Source: Aerolutibacter ruishenii (GTDB lineage Bacteria > Pseudomonadota > Gammaproteobacteria > Xanthomonadales > Xanthomonadaceae). Taken from it: DNA of 64,000 nucleotides. Position numbers and translations under genes: made by a program. The notes beneath the pieces were generated by a model, which had not been told where the DNA came from, did no database searches, and was given only the letters and a program-made list of their open reading frames with translations. Shown here piece by piece: positions 1 to 9,119 of this stretch (the first letter of the stretch is position 1; every line of letters starts with the position of its first letter). The stretch covers positions 310,001 to 374,000 of the forward strand of contig NZ_VLKP01000001.1 in assembly GCF_007830115.1 (NCBI RefSeq). The letters run 5' to 3'.

Positions 1-158
1 CGCGGTGGCAGGTGCCCATTGTGCCGCATCCCGTCGGTTCCTTCTGCAACCGGCCGCGCCGAACGGGTGCGGCAACGCGGTCGGCAGCCCATTGCGCCGC
101 GGCCGCCAGCGGTGTGCGCCTGCCGGCCGCGATCCGGCCCACCCACCGCTCGTCCGGC

Positions 159-875
159 TTACCCGCGCGAGCGGATCTCCACGACGTCGTCACGACGCAA
201 CGGCACCGGGGCGCTGTCGATCCGGGCCTTGGTTTCCGCCAGCATGGCCGGCAGCACCACCAGGTAGCTGACCAGCCCTTCGGTCAGTTCGACCAGCTGC
301 TCGGCCACCTCGCGGTCGATGGTGGCTTCATCCTCGAAACGGTGGCCGATGGCACCTGCGGGGGCCAGCAACGGGGCGATGTTCTGCAGCGGCCTGGCGA
401 GATCGACCTCCTTGATCAGGGCATCCAGCTCCCGCGAGAGTGGCAGTTCGCGCTTGTCGGCCCCCAGCAGCCGCTTGGCCAAGCCGTCCAGGAAGTGGCG
501 CATGGTGATGGCCGACGCGCCCCACTCGGCGTGGTTGAACAGCTTGATGGCCGACTCGTAGGTACGCCCCAGCGGCGCGGACAGCGTGCGCAGGTGTTCG
601 ATGCCCGCGACCAGTTCGCGACCGCTGGCGGGCGGATCGATGTAGAGGATGGGCGGCGCCTCATCGTCGCGACGGTCGAACTTGAGCAGGAACATCACAT
701 CGCCGCTGCAGCGCGGGCATGGCGCTTCGGCCACGGCCAGCAGGCGTGCATGCTGGTGCCAGGCGACCGGGCTGAAGGTGGCCTCGCGCAGGCAATGCGG
801 GCACACCAGTTCTATCTGTTGCGGATGGCCGTTGGAAAATCGGGCCAGGACTTTCGACTCGTGGACGACTTGCAT
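159..875 (-). CDS. DUF4145-like protein with N-terminal zinc ribbon
   Basis: A 238-residue protein of unknown function. Near the N terminus two CxxC pairs (CPHC about residue 25, CPRC about residue 53) look like a zinc ribbon. The rest is mostly helical, with a segment (about 110-150) resembling the DUF4145 region found alone or fused to nuclease and restriction proteins. The ATG at 875 is preceded by GAGGGGG at good spacing, so the start is well supported. It stands alone, pointing towards the left window edge, with no operon partner visible. I assign the DUF4145 likeness from the overall pattern only. A role in nucleic-acid binding would be a guess. Confidence 0.7.
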   Translation of the reverse strand: MQVVHESKVLARFSNGHPQQIELVCPHCLREATFSPVAWHQHARLLAVAEAPCPRCSGDVMFLLKFDRRDDEAPPILYIDPPASGRELVAGIEHLRTLSAPLGRTYESAIKLFNHAEWGASAITMRHFLDGLAKRLLGADKRELPLSRELDALIKEVDLARPLQNIAPLLAPAGAIGHRFEDEATIDREVAEQLVELTEGLVSYLVVLPAMLAETKARIDSAPVPLRRDDVVEIRSRG

Positions 876-1094
876 GGCAGCCCCCTCAAGGTCACGTCAC
901 CGATGCCGCACGGATCCCCGGTCCATTGGAGGGCCGCTCCTGTGAAGGAAACGTTGTGAAGGGCACCCCGGGGCCACCGGCCATCGGTCTGCGCTGACCG
1001 GCCGCGCCGCGCGATTCGAGGCGGCAGGGCACTCAAGGCGCGACATGACGCGCATGCATCCGCATCCGCGACACGCGTGACCCCCTTGTGGCAC

Positions 1095-2609
1095 TCAGAG
1101 CCCGCGCGCGGCCTCGGCCACGGCGCGGAACAGCGCGCGGCCCTTGTTCATCGTCTCCTCCCACTCCTTCTGCGGGTCGGAGTCGAAGACAATGCCGGCA
1201 CCGGCCTGCACGTACAGACGGCCGTCCTGGATCACGGCGGTGCGGATGGCGATGGCGGTGTCCGCATCGCCATTGCGACCCGGTTCGCTCCAGCCCAGGT
1301 AGCCGATGCTGCCGGCATAGACATTGCGGCGCGTGGGCTCCAGTTCGCGGATCACCTCCAGCGCGCGGATCTTGGGCGCGCCGCTGACCGTGCCCGCGGG
1401 GAAGGTGGCGCGCAGCACGTCGGCGTAGCTCAGGCCGTCACGCAGCTCGCCGGTGACTTCGCTGACGATGTGCATGACGTGGCTGTAGCGTTCGATCACG
1501 AACTGTTCGCCCACTTCCACCGTGCCCGGCTTGCTGACCCGGCCGACGTCGTTGCGGCCCAGGTCGATGAGCATCAGGTGCTCGGCGCGTTCCTTGGGGT
1601 CGGCCAGCAGTTCGGCCTCGAGTGCGTCATCCTGTTCGGGCGTGGCGCCGCGCGGGCGGGTGCCGGCGATCGGGCGCACGGTCACCTCGCCGCGGCCCTG
1701 CGCGTCGTGCTGCAGGCGCACCAGGATCTCCGGCGAGGAGCCCACCACCTGCATGTCGCCCACGTCGAGGAAGTACATGTACGGCGACGGGTTGAGCGCG
1801 CGCAGGGCGCGGTACACGTCCACCGGGCGCGCCTTGAACGGCACGCTCAGGCGCTGGCTCAGCACCACCTGGAAGATGTCGCCGGCACGGATGTACTCCT
1901 TCGACTTCTCCACCGCGTCGATGAAGCCCTCGCGGGTGAATCCGCTGACGAAATCCGCTTCGTCCAGCACCTGCCCTTCCAGCGACCGGGGGTAGCCGGA
2001 GCCGCCCTGGCGCAGGCGATGCACCAGTTCATCGAGGCGGCGGTTGGCCTTGGCCAGCGCGCGCGGGTTGTTGGCTTCGGCATGCACGATCAGGTACAGC
2101 CGGCCCTTGAGGCTGTCGAAGACCGCGACCTCCTCGCTCTGCATCAGCAGGATATCGGGCGTGCCCAGTTCGTCCGGCAAGGGTCGACGCTCGTGCGCGG
2201 CAGCCAGGCGCGGCTCCAGGTACTGGATGCATTCGAAGCCGAACCAGCCGACCAGGCCGCCGGTGAAGCCCGGCAGGCCCGGCACGCGTGGCACGGAGTA
2301 CGCGGCGCGCAGGCGCTCGACCTCGGCGAAGGGGTCGTCGACGGTGCGGCTCTCGACCAGCTCACCATCCTCGGTCACGAACAGCGTGTGGCCAGCGAAG
2401 GCGTACACGCGCCTGGCCGGCAGGCCGATGATCGAATAGCGGCCGAAGCGCTCACCGCCTTCGACCGATTCAAACAGGTAGGTGTGCGGACCGTCGGCGA
2501 GCTTCAGGTACACCGACAACGGCGTGTCGAGGTCGGACAGCACCTCGCGCACGACGGGGACATGGGTGTGGCCTTCAGTGGCGTGCGGCTGCAGGGAAAC
2601 GGGGGACAT
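1095..2609 (-). CDS. trpE: Anthranilate synthase component I
   Basis: A 504-residue cytosolic enzyme that, with the TrpG glutaminase, converts chorismate and glutamine to anthranilate, the first committed step of tryptophan synthesis. The N-terminal feedback pocket is visible (LFESVEGG about residue 47). The C-terminal chorismate-binding domain carries [25 protein letters not shown] and [19 protein letters not shown] longer open frame exists, but the ATG at 2609 has AGGAA ten bases upstream and gives the usual family N terminus, so I start there. trpG, trpD and trpC are not downstream in this window, so the partner subunit must come from elsewhere. rpe lies upstream in the same direction, an order common in this bacterial group. 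Confidence 0.97.
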   Translation of the reverse strand: MSPVSLQPHATEGHTHVPVVREVLSDLDTPLSVYLKLADGPHTYLFESVEGGERFGRYSIIGLPARRVYAFAGHTLFVTEDGELVESRTVDDPFAEVERLRAAYSVPRVPGLPGFTGGLVGWFGFECIQYLEPRLAAAHERRPLPDELGTPDILLMQSEEVAVFDSLKGRLYLIVHAEANNPRALAKANRRLDELVHRLRQGGSGYPRSLEGQVLDEADFVSGFTREGFIDAVEKSKEYIRAGDIFQVVLSQRLSVPFKARPVDVYRALRALNPSPYMYFLDVGDMQVVGSSPEILVRLQHDAQGRGEVTVRPIAGTRPRGATPEQDDALEAELLADPKERAEHLMLIDLGRNDVGRVSKPGTVEVGEQFVIERYSHVMHIVSEVTGELRDGLSYADVLRATFPAGTVSGAPKIRALEVIRELEPTRRNVYAGSIGYLGWSEPGRNGDADTAIAIRTAVIQDGRLYVQAGAGIVFDSDPQKEWEETMNKGRALFRAVAEAARGL

Positions 2610-3013
2610 CACGCGGGAATTCCTCAAGGAGCGACGGGGCGGCGGCAACGGCGGCACGGGGCCACCATCGCCAACCCACGTTGGCCAGAAGGGAATGCGG
2701 GTCCGCCCGGGAGATCATGCGGATACTCTAGCCGTTGACGTCCGGGTCCGCGACCGTTGCGGCCGCAAACGCGGGGCCAGGCGGCATCACGATGCCGTGT
2801 TCCGGCATGTCCGGCATGTCGACGAAGCCCGGCAGCCGCACGCGACTGCCGTCGTGAACGCCTCGTCCTGTCATCATCGCGTCACGGTCGACCCGGAGCA
2901 TGGAAGGCCATAGCAGGGACGACAGGCGGGGGCGGGATTGCCCTCAGAACACACAAGGCCGGTGCCCGTGATGGGCATCGGCCTTGTACTTTGCGACACC
3001 CGGCTCGATCGGC
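2610..3013. other. Intergenic region between rpe and trpE
   Basis: About 400 bases without a convincing gene. It holds the rpe terminator hairpin (listed separately) and must hold the trpE promoter and leader. On the minus strand a 14-codon frame starting at the ATG near 2669 ends in a TGA just ahead of the trpE ribosome site, but it has no tryptophan codons, so it is not a classical attenuator peptide. A short direct repeat (ccggcatgt twice) lies near 2802-2819. I see no riboswitch. Confidence 0.5.
2953..2987 (-). terminator. Hairpin terminator downstream of rpe
   Basis: A 15-base stem (2953-2967 with 2973-2987, one G-U pair, loop of five) lies 26 bases past the rpe stop. On the minus strand it is followed by a weak T-rich run. 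It probably separates rpe from trpE. Confidence 0.75.
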
Positions 3014-3688
3014 TCAGCCGCGCACGCCGGCCACCGCTGCCCTCATCCGGCCGATGACGTCAGCGTAGTCGGGTGCGTTGAAGATGGCCGAACCAGAAAC
3101 GAAGGTGTCGGCACCGGCGGCCGCGATCTCGGCGATGTTGTCGGCCTTCACCCCGCCATCGATTTCCAGGCGGATGGGGCGGCCGACGCGGTCGATCATC
3201 TCGCGCACGCGGCGAAGCTTGTCGAGCGTGGTGGGAATGAACGCCTGCCCGCCGAAGCCCGGGTTGACCGACATCAGCAGCACCATGTCCAGCTCGCCCA
3301 GCGCCCAGTCCAGCACTTCCAGCGGCGTCGCCGGGTTCAGCACCAGGCCGGCCTGGCAGCCGTGCGACTTGATCAGCTGGATGGTGCGGTGCGCGTGGCG
3401 GCTGGCTTCCGGGTGGAAGGTGATCATGGTCGCGCCGGCCTTGGCGAAGTCCGGCACCAGCGTGTCCACCGGCTCCACCATCAGGTGCACGTCGATCGGC
3501 GCGGTGACGCCGTGTTTGCGCAGCGCCTCGCACACCAGCGGGCCGATGGTCAGGTTGGGCACGTAATGGTTGTCCATCACGTCGAAGTGCACCCAGTCGG
3601 CGCCGGCCTTCAGCACGTTGTCGACCTCCTCGCCGAGCTTGGCGAAGTTGGCCGAGAGGATGGACGGGGCGATGACGGTGGGTTGCAT
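3014..3688 (-). CDS. rpe: Ribulose-phosphate 3-epimerase
   Basis: A 224-residue TIM-barrel enzyme interconverting ribulose 5-phosphate and xylulose 5-phosphate in the pentose phosphate pathway. Family marks are [15 protein letters not shown] at the N terminus, [17 protein letters not shown] with the metal-binding histidine and catalytic aspartate, [20 protein letters not shown] and the phosphate-binding LEIDGGV with [12 protein letters not shown]. The open frame extends further upstream as a low-complexity proline-rich stretch, but the ATG at 3688 gives the standard start MQPTVIAPS. It is followed by a hairpin terminator. The phosphoglycolate phosphatase gene that often accompanies rpe is absent here. 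Confidence 0.97.
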   Translation of the reverse strand: MQPTVIAPSILSANFAKLGEEVDNVLKAGADWVHFDVMDNHYVPNLTIGPLVCEALRKHGVTAPIDVHLMVEPVDTLVPDFAKAGATMITFHPEASRHAHRTIQLIKSHGCQAGLVLNPATPLEVLDWALGELDMVLLMSVNPGFGGQAFIPTTLDKLRRVREMIDRVGRPIRLEIDGGVKADNIAEIAAAGADTFVSGSAIFNAPDYADVIGRMRAAVAGVRG

Positions 3689-3799
3689 GGGCGGCTCGTG
3701 GGATGGTTGCGGCGGGGTCGTGGGTGACGGCGGCTTGGGGCGTCGTCGGGTGTCGGTGGCCGAATCAGCTTCTGATGCCGGCGCAGGCAATGCGGCCGT

Positions 3800-4132
3800 T
3801 CACCGCTTGCGCAGCGTCTTGATGCGGTCGTAGGCGGCGTTGATCTCGCGCGCCTTGGCCTCGGCCTGCTCGCGCAACTCGGGGGCGGCGCCGGCCATGC
3901 GGTCGGGGTGGTACTGCGAGATCAACCGGCGGTAGGCCTGGTCGACCTCGGCGTCGCTGGCGTCGGAGGTCAGGCCGAGCGCGGCGTAGGGGTTGTCGCG
4001 GCGGAGCTTGAACCAGTCCGCGTCGAAGGCGTGGCCGATCAGCAGGCCGATCAGCGCGCCCAGCGGCGGGTTGCCGCGCAGCAGCGCGGCCCCGGCGAAG
4101 AAACCGAGCAGCTTGCCGTACCAGCGCTTCAT
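3800..4132 (-). CDS. Membrane-anchored J-domain protein (DjlA-like, short)
   Basis: A 110-residue protein. The first 35 residues are glycine-rich and hydrophobic and resemble the membrane/glycine-zipper start of DjlA-type proteins. Residues about 47-110 form a J-domain with the HPD tripeptide at 75-77, which stimulates Hsp70 ATPase. The TerB region of full-length DjlA is missing, so this is the short form. It lies upstream of rpe on the same strand with a gap of about 110 bases, and divergent from purC. It probably brings DnaK to the inner membrane face, although the client is unknown. Confidence 0.85.
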   Translation of the reverse strand: MKRWYGKLLGFFAGAALLRGNPPLGALIGLLIGHAFDADWFKLRRDNPYAALGLTSDASDAEVDQAYRRLISQYHPDRMAGAAPELREQAEAKAREINAAYDRIKTLRKR

Positions 4133-4363
4133 GCGGGGGGCCTTGCGGTCATGCGGACGGTCATGCGGAGGGCCTCTGGCCGGCCCGGATGCGGGCCACC
4201 GCGCATTTTACCTGCAACGGCGGCCCGGACCGTCGTACACTGCCCGGCCCGGTCGCGCCCGCGCGCGGGTCAAGGCCCTTCCCGGCGACACCTGCCGGCG
4301 ATCGGCGGCGATGCCAGGCGTGCTGCGGCGGGGGTCCGCGCACACCTTGTTGGGGGCTTCACG

Positions 4364-5290
4364 TTGTCCACGACCCTGCTTCAGTCCGACCTGCCTGGCC
4401 TGCCGCTCCGCCATCGCGGCAAGGTCCGCGACGTCTTCGATATCCCCGCCGACCGCCTGCCGCCGGGCACGCCGCCGGGTGATTACCTGCTGATGGTCGC
4501 CACCGACCGCCTCAGCGCGTTCGACGTGGTGCTGCCCGACCCGATCCCGGGCAAGGGCGAGATGCTGTGCCAGATCAGCAACTTCTGGTTCGCCAGGACC
4601 GCGCACATCATCCCCAACCACCTCACCGGGATCGACGTGGCCTCCGTGCTGCCAGCCGGCGTGGACCCGGCGCTGTACGCCAAGCGCGCGGTGGTCACCA
4701 AGCGGCTGAAGCCGGTGCCAGTGGAATGCATCGCCCGCGGCTACATCATCGGCAGCGGCTGGAAGGACTACCAGCGCACCGGGCGCATCAGCGGTATCAC
4801 CCTGCCCGATGGCCTGCGCCAGGCGCAGAAGCTGGCCGAACCCATTTTCACCCCGTCCACCAAGGCGGCCGTGGGCGACCACGACGAGAACATCGACTTC
4901 GATACCGCGGTCAAGCTGGTCGGGCCGGACCTGGCCGAGCAGGTGCGCGACGCCACGCTGCGCCTGTACTCGTTCGCGCGCGACTACGCGGCCGAGCGCG
5001 GCATCCTGCTGGCCGACACCAAGTTCGAGTTCGGCACCGACGCCGATGGCCGCCTGTACGTGATGGACGAAGTGCTGACGCCGGACTCCTCGCGCTACTG
5101 GCCGGCCGACGAGTACGAAGTGGGCACCAGCCCGCCCAGCTACGACAAGCAGTTCGTGCGCGACTACCTGGAGACGCTGGACTGGGACAAGACCCCGCCG
5201 GGCCCCACGCTGCCGGCCGAGGTGATCGAGCGCACCCGCGCCAAGTACGCCGAGGCGCTGCAGAAGCTGGCCGGCATCAGCGTCGACTGA
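4364..5290 (+). CDS. purC: SAICAR synthetase (phosphoribosylaminoimidazole-succinocarboxamide synthase)
   Basis: A 308-residue enzyme of the longer PurC type, joining aspartate to CAIR with ATP in purine synthesis. Conserved blocks are [49 protein letters not shown], the LADTKFEFG metal/ATP region and [15 protein letters not shown]. The protein must begin near [19 protein letters not shown], and no ATG fits there. The in-frame codon is TTG at 4364, so this is an unusual start with only a weak G-rich ribosome site. A strong hairpin terminator follows at 5317. Confidence 0.96.
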   Translation: MSTTLLQSDLPGLPLRHRGKVRDVFDIPADRLPPGTPPGDYLLMVATDRLSAFDVVLPDPIPGKGEMLCQISNFWFARTAHIIPNHLTGIDVASVLPAGVDPALYAKRAVVTKRLKPVPVECIARGYIIGSGWKDYQRTGRISGITLPDGLRQAQKLAEPIFTPSTKAAVGDHDENIDFDTAVKLVGPDLAEQVRDATLRLYSFARDYAAERGILLADTKFEFGTDADGRLYVMDEVLTPDSSRYWPADEYEVGTSPPSYDKQFVRDYLETLDWDKTPPGPTLPAEVIERTRAKYAEALQKLAGISVD

Positions 5291-5316
5291 CCATCGGCTG
5301 CGATGCGATGCACCGG

Positions 5317-5346
5317 AAGGCGCCCTGCGAGGGGCGCCTTTCTTGT
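5317..5346 (+). terminator. Intrinsic terminator after purC
   Basis: A perfect 9-bp stem (5317-5325 with 5332-5340, loop of six) followed by TTTCTTGTT. It lies 26 bases past the purC stop. Confidence 0.9.
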
Positions 5347-5404
5347 TGGCATGACATCGGCAACCGGCACCGCGATACTCGGGGCAACGGCCCAGGAGAC
5401 AGGC

Positions 5405-5881
5405 ATGAGTACGAGCGAACGACCGATCGACCGCTGGTTCGCCCGTTATTCCGGCGACCACCGCAACCCGACCAACCAGGTGATCCACGTGGTCTGCGTG
5501 CCGGCCATCCTGTGGAGCGTGATCGCGCTGCTGTGGTGCATCCCGGCACCGGGTACGTGGTTCAAACCGGGGTTCTGGGCGGGCGTGGCCATGGTGGTCA
5601 CGGCGCTGTTCTACTACCGCCATACGCGCAAGCTGGGGCTGGGCATGGTGGCGGTGTTCGTGCTGATGGGGCTGCTGACGCGCTGGCTCTACGACACCTT
5701 TGGCGTACACACCCTGTCGTGGCTTGCGATCAGCGTGTTCGTGGTAGCGTGGATCGGCCAGTTCGTGGGCCACAAGATCGAGGGGCGCAAGCCGAGCTTC
5801 CTTACCGACGTGACCTATCTGCTGATTGGGCCCGCCTGGGTGCTGGCCAAGCTGTACCGGCGGCTGGGCTGGGCGTATTGA
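5405..5881 (+). CDS. DUF962 / Mpo1-like membrane protein
   Basis: A 158-residue protein with about four hydrophobic segments and the family features HRNPTNQVIHVVCVP near the N terminus and WIGQFVGHKIEGRKPSFLTD near the C terminus. The conserved histidines (NxxxH, GHxxEGRKP) are those of the Mpo1/YGL010w family, whose yeast member is an iron-dependent dioxygenase of 2-hydroxy fatty acids. Bacterial members are uncharacterised, so an oxidase role in lipid turnover is inference. The ATG at 5405 has AGGAGA upstream. It sits alone after the purC terminator. Confidence 0.85.
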   Translation: MSTSERPIDRWFARYSGDHRNPTNQVIHVVCVPAILWSVIALLWCIPAPGTWFKPGFWAGVAMVVTALFYYRHTRKLGLGMVAVFVLMGLLTRWLYDTFGVHTLSWLAISVFVVAWIGQFVGHKIEGRKPSFLTDVTYLLIGPAWVLAKLYRRLGWAY

Positions 5882-5972
5882 AACACCGCCGCGGCGCGCA
5901 GCCGCCCGAAGTCGCATGCTCCGGCGTGCCCATGCGAGCGCACAATAGGGCGCCGACACCGGTGGACCGTCG

Positions 5973-6869
5973 ATGCCCCCCCGCGACCTTGTCCTGATCC
6001 TGCTGGTCTGCCTGACCTGGGCAGGCAACTTCCTGACCTCCGCATTGGCGCTGCGTGAGATTCCGCCAGTGCTGTTCACCGCACTGCGGTTCGTGCTGCT
6101 GGCGGTGCCGCTGCTGTTCTTCCTAAAGCGCCCGGCGCCGGGGCAGTGGCCTCGACTGGTGGCCGTGTGCCTGCTGGTGGGGGTCCTGCATTTCGCGACC
6201 AGCTTCACCGCGCTGAAGCTGGCGGGCGACCTGTCCTCGCCCGCGATCGTGCTGCAGAGCTACGTGCCGATGACCGCGGTGCTGGCGTGGCTGGTGCTGG
6301 GCGAGCGCTTTGCGTGGCGCACCGGGCTGGCGATCGGCATCAGCTTCGTCGGCGTGCTGGTGCTGGGCCTGGACCCGATGGTGCTGGACCGTCCTGCCGC
6401 GCTGGTGATGATGCTGGTGTCGGCGTTCTTCCTGGCACTGGGCACGGTGTTGATGAAGGGCCTGCGCGGGCTGGATGCTTTCAGCCAGCAGGGCTGGACC
6501 GCACTGATAAGCGTGGTGCCGTTGCTGGCGGCCAGTGCAGTGCTGGAACCCGGCGCCATCGCCCGCCTGCCCGAGGCCAGCTGGGTGGCCTGGGCCGGCG
6601 CGCTGTACGCCGCCTTCCTGTCGTCGCTGGTGGGCCATGGCCTGTACTACGTGCTGGTGCAGCGGCATCCAGTGGCACAGGTGACGCCGTGGCTGCTGCT
6701 GGTGCCGGTGCTGGCGGTGGGGCTCGGCATCGCGTTCTGGGGCGACCGCCCGGGGCCGCGGTTGTTCATCGGCGGCGCGATGGTGCTGGGCGGCGTGCTG
6801 GTGATCGCGCTGCGCACGCTGGCGAAGGCGCGGTTGGCCAACACGCGCACCGGACGCGAGGCCCGCTAG
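5973..6869 (+). CDS. EamA/DMT-family transporter
   Basis: A 298-residue membrane protein with ten predicted helices arranged as two EamA repeats. The first repeat begins near LVCLTWAGNF, and the second begins near VMMLVSAFFLALG. GLALREIPPVLFTALRF and SSLVGHGLYYVLVQ are typical of the drug/metabolite transporter superfamily, which usually exports amino acids or metabolites from the inner membrane. The substrate cannot be read from the sequence. It is convergent with the epimerase gene, with 36 bases between the stops. Confidence 0.9.
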   Translation: MPPRDLVLILLVCLTWAGNFLTSALALREIPPVLFTALRFVLLAVPLLFFLKRPAPGQWPRLVAVCLLVGVLHFATSFTALKLAGDLSSPAIVLQSYVPMTAVLAWLVLGERFAWRTGLAIGISFVGVLVLGLDPMVLDRPAALVMMLVSAFFLALGTVLMKGLRGLDAFSQQGWTALISVVPLLAASAVLEPGAIARLPEASWVAWAGALYAAFLSSLVGHGLYYVLVQRHPVAQVTPWLLLVPVLAVGLGIAFWGDRPGPRLFIGGAMVLGGVLVIALRTLAKARLANTRTGREAR

Positions 6870-6905
6870 CGGCTTCCACGCCCACGCCGTGGCGTGGCGG
6901 CGCGC

Positions 6906-7784
6906 TCAGTCCGCGGCGTCGCCCGCGCGCGGCTCGAACATCTCCGCAGTGGGGCGGAACGCGCGTGGCGCATAGCCGAAATCGCGCGCGGCGGGGGCGA
7001 CATCGAACACCAGGTCGCTGCGCATGCGCCGCACGGCGGCCTCGCCCAGGCCGGTGGCGCTCCCGGTGAGCTGGGCCACGAAAAGCGCCGTGGTGAACAG
7101 CGGCGATGGCAGTTCGACCAACCGCGGCGCTGGCTGCAGCGTGGCCAACACGCGCGCGACCATCTCGCGATAGGGCAGCGTTTCGCCGCCGGGTAATGCG
7201 TAGGCGCGCCCTCGCGCAACTTCCGTGGCGACACAATCCAGGGCCGCCTGCGCGAGGTCTACCACGTGCACCGGCTGGCGCAGGCCACCGGCATTGCGTG
7301 GCAACGGGAATCGCCCCCAGCGCCGGGCCAGCACCGCGATCCGGGTCAGGGTGGCGTCACGCCCCGCGCCGTAGACCAGCGTCGGCCGCAGGATCGTGGC
7401 GCCCGCATGCCGCTGCCGGGCCGCGTCGAACACCGCCGCCTCACCGTCGCGCAGGCGACGCGCCACGTCACGCTCGTGGGCATCGGCGGAACCCAGCTTG
7501 GTGTCCGCGCTGGTGGAGCCGAACGCGACCACGCGACCGCACGCCAGGTCCGATGTGGCGTACCAGCGCGCGAACGCATCCAGCGGGCCACAACTGAAAA
7601 TCGCGTCGACCTGCGCGGGCAACGCGGGCATGCGGCCGAAATCGCCCCGCAGCCACGCCAGGCCCGGCCGGTCAGGCTGTGGATCACGCGACAGCGCGGT
7701 CACCCGCCACTCCGCCCGCGACAAGCCGGCAAGCAACGGACGACCGATCTGCCCGGAGGCGCCAAACACCAGTGCATGCCGCAT
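6906..7784 (-). CDS. NAD-dependent epimerase/dehydratase-like protein (extended SDR fold)
   Basis: A 292-residue Rossmann protein. The N terminus LVFGASGQIGRPLLAGL is the GxxGxxG nucleotide-binding loop, followed by a typical SDR core with FSCGP and LRPTLVYGAGRD. A clear YxxxK catalytic pair is not obvious (the region has YATSD), so it may be an atypical member that binds NAD(P)H without classical catalysis, as in NmrA-like or YeeZ-like proteins. It starts three bases after the nhaA stop, so the two are cotranscribed. The link to sodium/proton exchange is unclear. Confidence 0.8.
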   Translation of the reverse strand: MRHALVFGASGQIGRPLLAGLSRAEWRVTALSRDPQPDRPGLAWLRGDFGRMPALPAQVDAIFSCGPLDAFARWYATSDLACGRVVAFGSTSADTKLGSADAHERDVARRLRDGEAAVFDAARQRHAGATILRPTLVYGAGRDATLTRIAVLARRWGRFPLPRNAGGLRQPVHVVDLAQAALDCVATEVARGRAYALPGGETLPYREMVARVLATLQPAPRLVELPSPLFTTALFVAQLTGSATGLGEAAVRRMRSDLVFDVAPAARDFGYAPRAFRPTAEMFEPRAGDAAD

Positions 7785-7787
7785 GGT

Positions 7788-9020
7788 TCAGGCCCGGGGC
7801 GGTGAGGGCGGCAGCACCGCGCGCAACCACAGGAAACCCAGCGTGGCGGCAATCACAGACGCGCCCAGGATGCCGAGCACCGCCTCCTCGTACAGCCTTG
7901 GGTCCTGGTAGGCGAGTGAGGCAATGAACAGGCTCATGGTGAAGCCGATGCCGCACATCATGCCCAGGCCCAGCATCGCGCGCAGGTCCATGCCCGCGGG
8001 GAAGCGCGCCCAGCCGAGCGCGCGCATCAGCACCGCGGCACCGACAATGCCGATCGGCTTGCCCACCACCAGCCCCAGCACCACGCCCAGCGGCAGCGCC
8101 GCCTGGGCATCGGCCAGGCTCAGCCCCCCCAGGTACAGACCGGCGTTGGCGAAGGCGAACACCGGCAGGATGACGTAGGCAACCCACGGATGCAGCGCGT
8201 GCTCGAGGTGTTCCAGCGGCGAGTGCTCGATTTCGTCGGGGATGTCGTTGTGCTTGTTGACGTGGGGAATCATCAGGCCCGTGGCCACGCCCGCCAGGGT
8301 GGCGTGCACGCCCGACTTGAGCACGCACACCCACAGCACCGCGCCCAGCAACAGGTACGGAGCCAGCCGCGTCACGCCACGACGGTTGAGCAACCACATG
8401 CCCGCCAGCGCGGCACCGGCCCACGCCAACGCAGCCAGCGACAGGCCGTGCGAGTAGAACAACGCGATGATCAGGATGGCGATGAGGTCATCGACCACCG
8501 CGATGGTGGAGAGCAGCAGCTTCATCCCCACCGGCACGCGCGAGCCCAGCAACCCCAGCGCACCCAGGGCGAAGGCGATGTCGGTGGCGGTGGGCACGGC
8601 CCAGCCACGCATGGCCTGGGCATCGCCATGGTTGAGCGCGGTGAACAGCAGCGCCGGGACGGCCACGCCCGCACTGGCGCACACCAGCGGCAGCACCAGC
8701 TGGTCACGCCCGGCCAGTTGTCCGCTGAGCGTTTCGCGCTTGATCTCCAGCGCCACCAGCAGGAAGAAGATGGCCATGAGGCCATCGTTGATCCACAGCA
8801 CCGCGGGCTTGGCGATGTCCAGCGCGCCCACCCGCACCTCCACCGGCATGTCGCGGAAGGCGTCGTAGGCCTCATTCAGGGGCGAGTTGGCGAAGATCAG
8901 CGCCAGCAGGGCCGCGCCAATGAGCATGATGCCGCCGGCGGCTTCGAGCCGGAAGAACTCCCCGAGGGCCTGCAGCGCGCGCACTGGCACCGATGGGGTA
9001 TGCACGGTCGAATCGGTCAT
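7788..9020 (-). CDS. nhaA: Na+/H+ antiporter NhaA
   Basis: A 410-residue inner-membrane antiporter that exchanges internal sodium for external protons, for pH and salt homeostasis. It shows the family blocks FFRLEAAGGIMLIGAALLALIFANSPL, LKIKRETLSGQL-like ALEIKRETLSGQLAG, GWAVPTATDIAFALG with the paired aspartate, and STIAVVDDLIAILIIALFY with the second essential aspartate pair. The ATG at 9020 is chosen because it begins a normal short N terminus, although the frame extends 14 codons further. It is the first gene of a two-gene unit and divergent from the chemoreceptor gene. Confidence 0.96.
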   Translation of the reverse strand: MTDSTVHTPSVPVRALQALGEFFRLEAAGGIMLIGAALLALIFANSPLNEAYDAFRDMPVEVRVGALDIAKPAVLWINDGLMAIFFLLVALEIKRETLSGQLAGRDQLVLPLVCASAGVAVPALLFTALNHGDAQAMRGWAVPTATDIAFALGALGLLGSRVPVGMKLLLSTIAVVDDLIAILIIALFYSHGLSLAALAWAGAALAGMWLLNRRGVTRLAPYLLLGAVLWVCVLKSGVHATLAGVATGLMIPHVNKHNDIPDEIEHSPLEHLEHALHPWVAYVILPVFAFANAGLYLGGLSLADAQAALPLGVVLGLVVGKPIGIVGAAVLMRALGWARFPAGMDLRAMLGLGMMCGIGFTMSLFIASLAYQDPRLYEEAVLGILGASVIAATLGFLWLRAVLPPSPPRA

Positions 9021-9119
9021 TCGCGGAGTATACCGGCCACCTGCATCGGCCCGGTGTTTCACCGGTAGCCGCCCGGTACCCGCAACCGTACGCTAGGCCC
9101 TCGTCCGAGGGCCATGGAA

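Noticed and set aside
12-959. A plus-strand frame of 315 codons at the left edge
   Set aside because: It is antisense to the DUF4145-like gene, which has a good start, zinc-ribbon cysteines and a normal length.
2610-2670. A short frame ahead of trpE as a tryptophan attenuator leader
   Set aside because: It has no tryptophan codons, and no alternative hairpins of attenuator type are seen.
1077-2738. A long plus-strand open frame opposite trpE
   Set aside because: Composition is unlike a protein and trpE is unambiguous on the minus strand.
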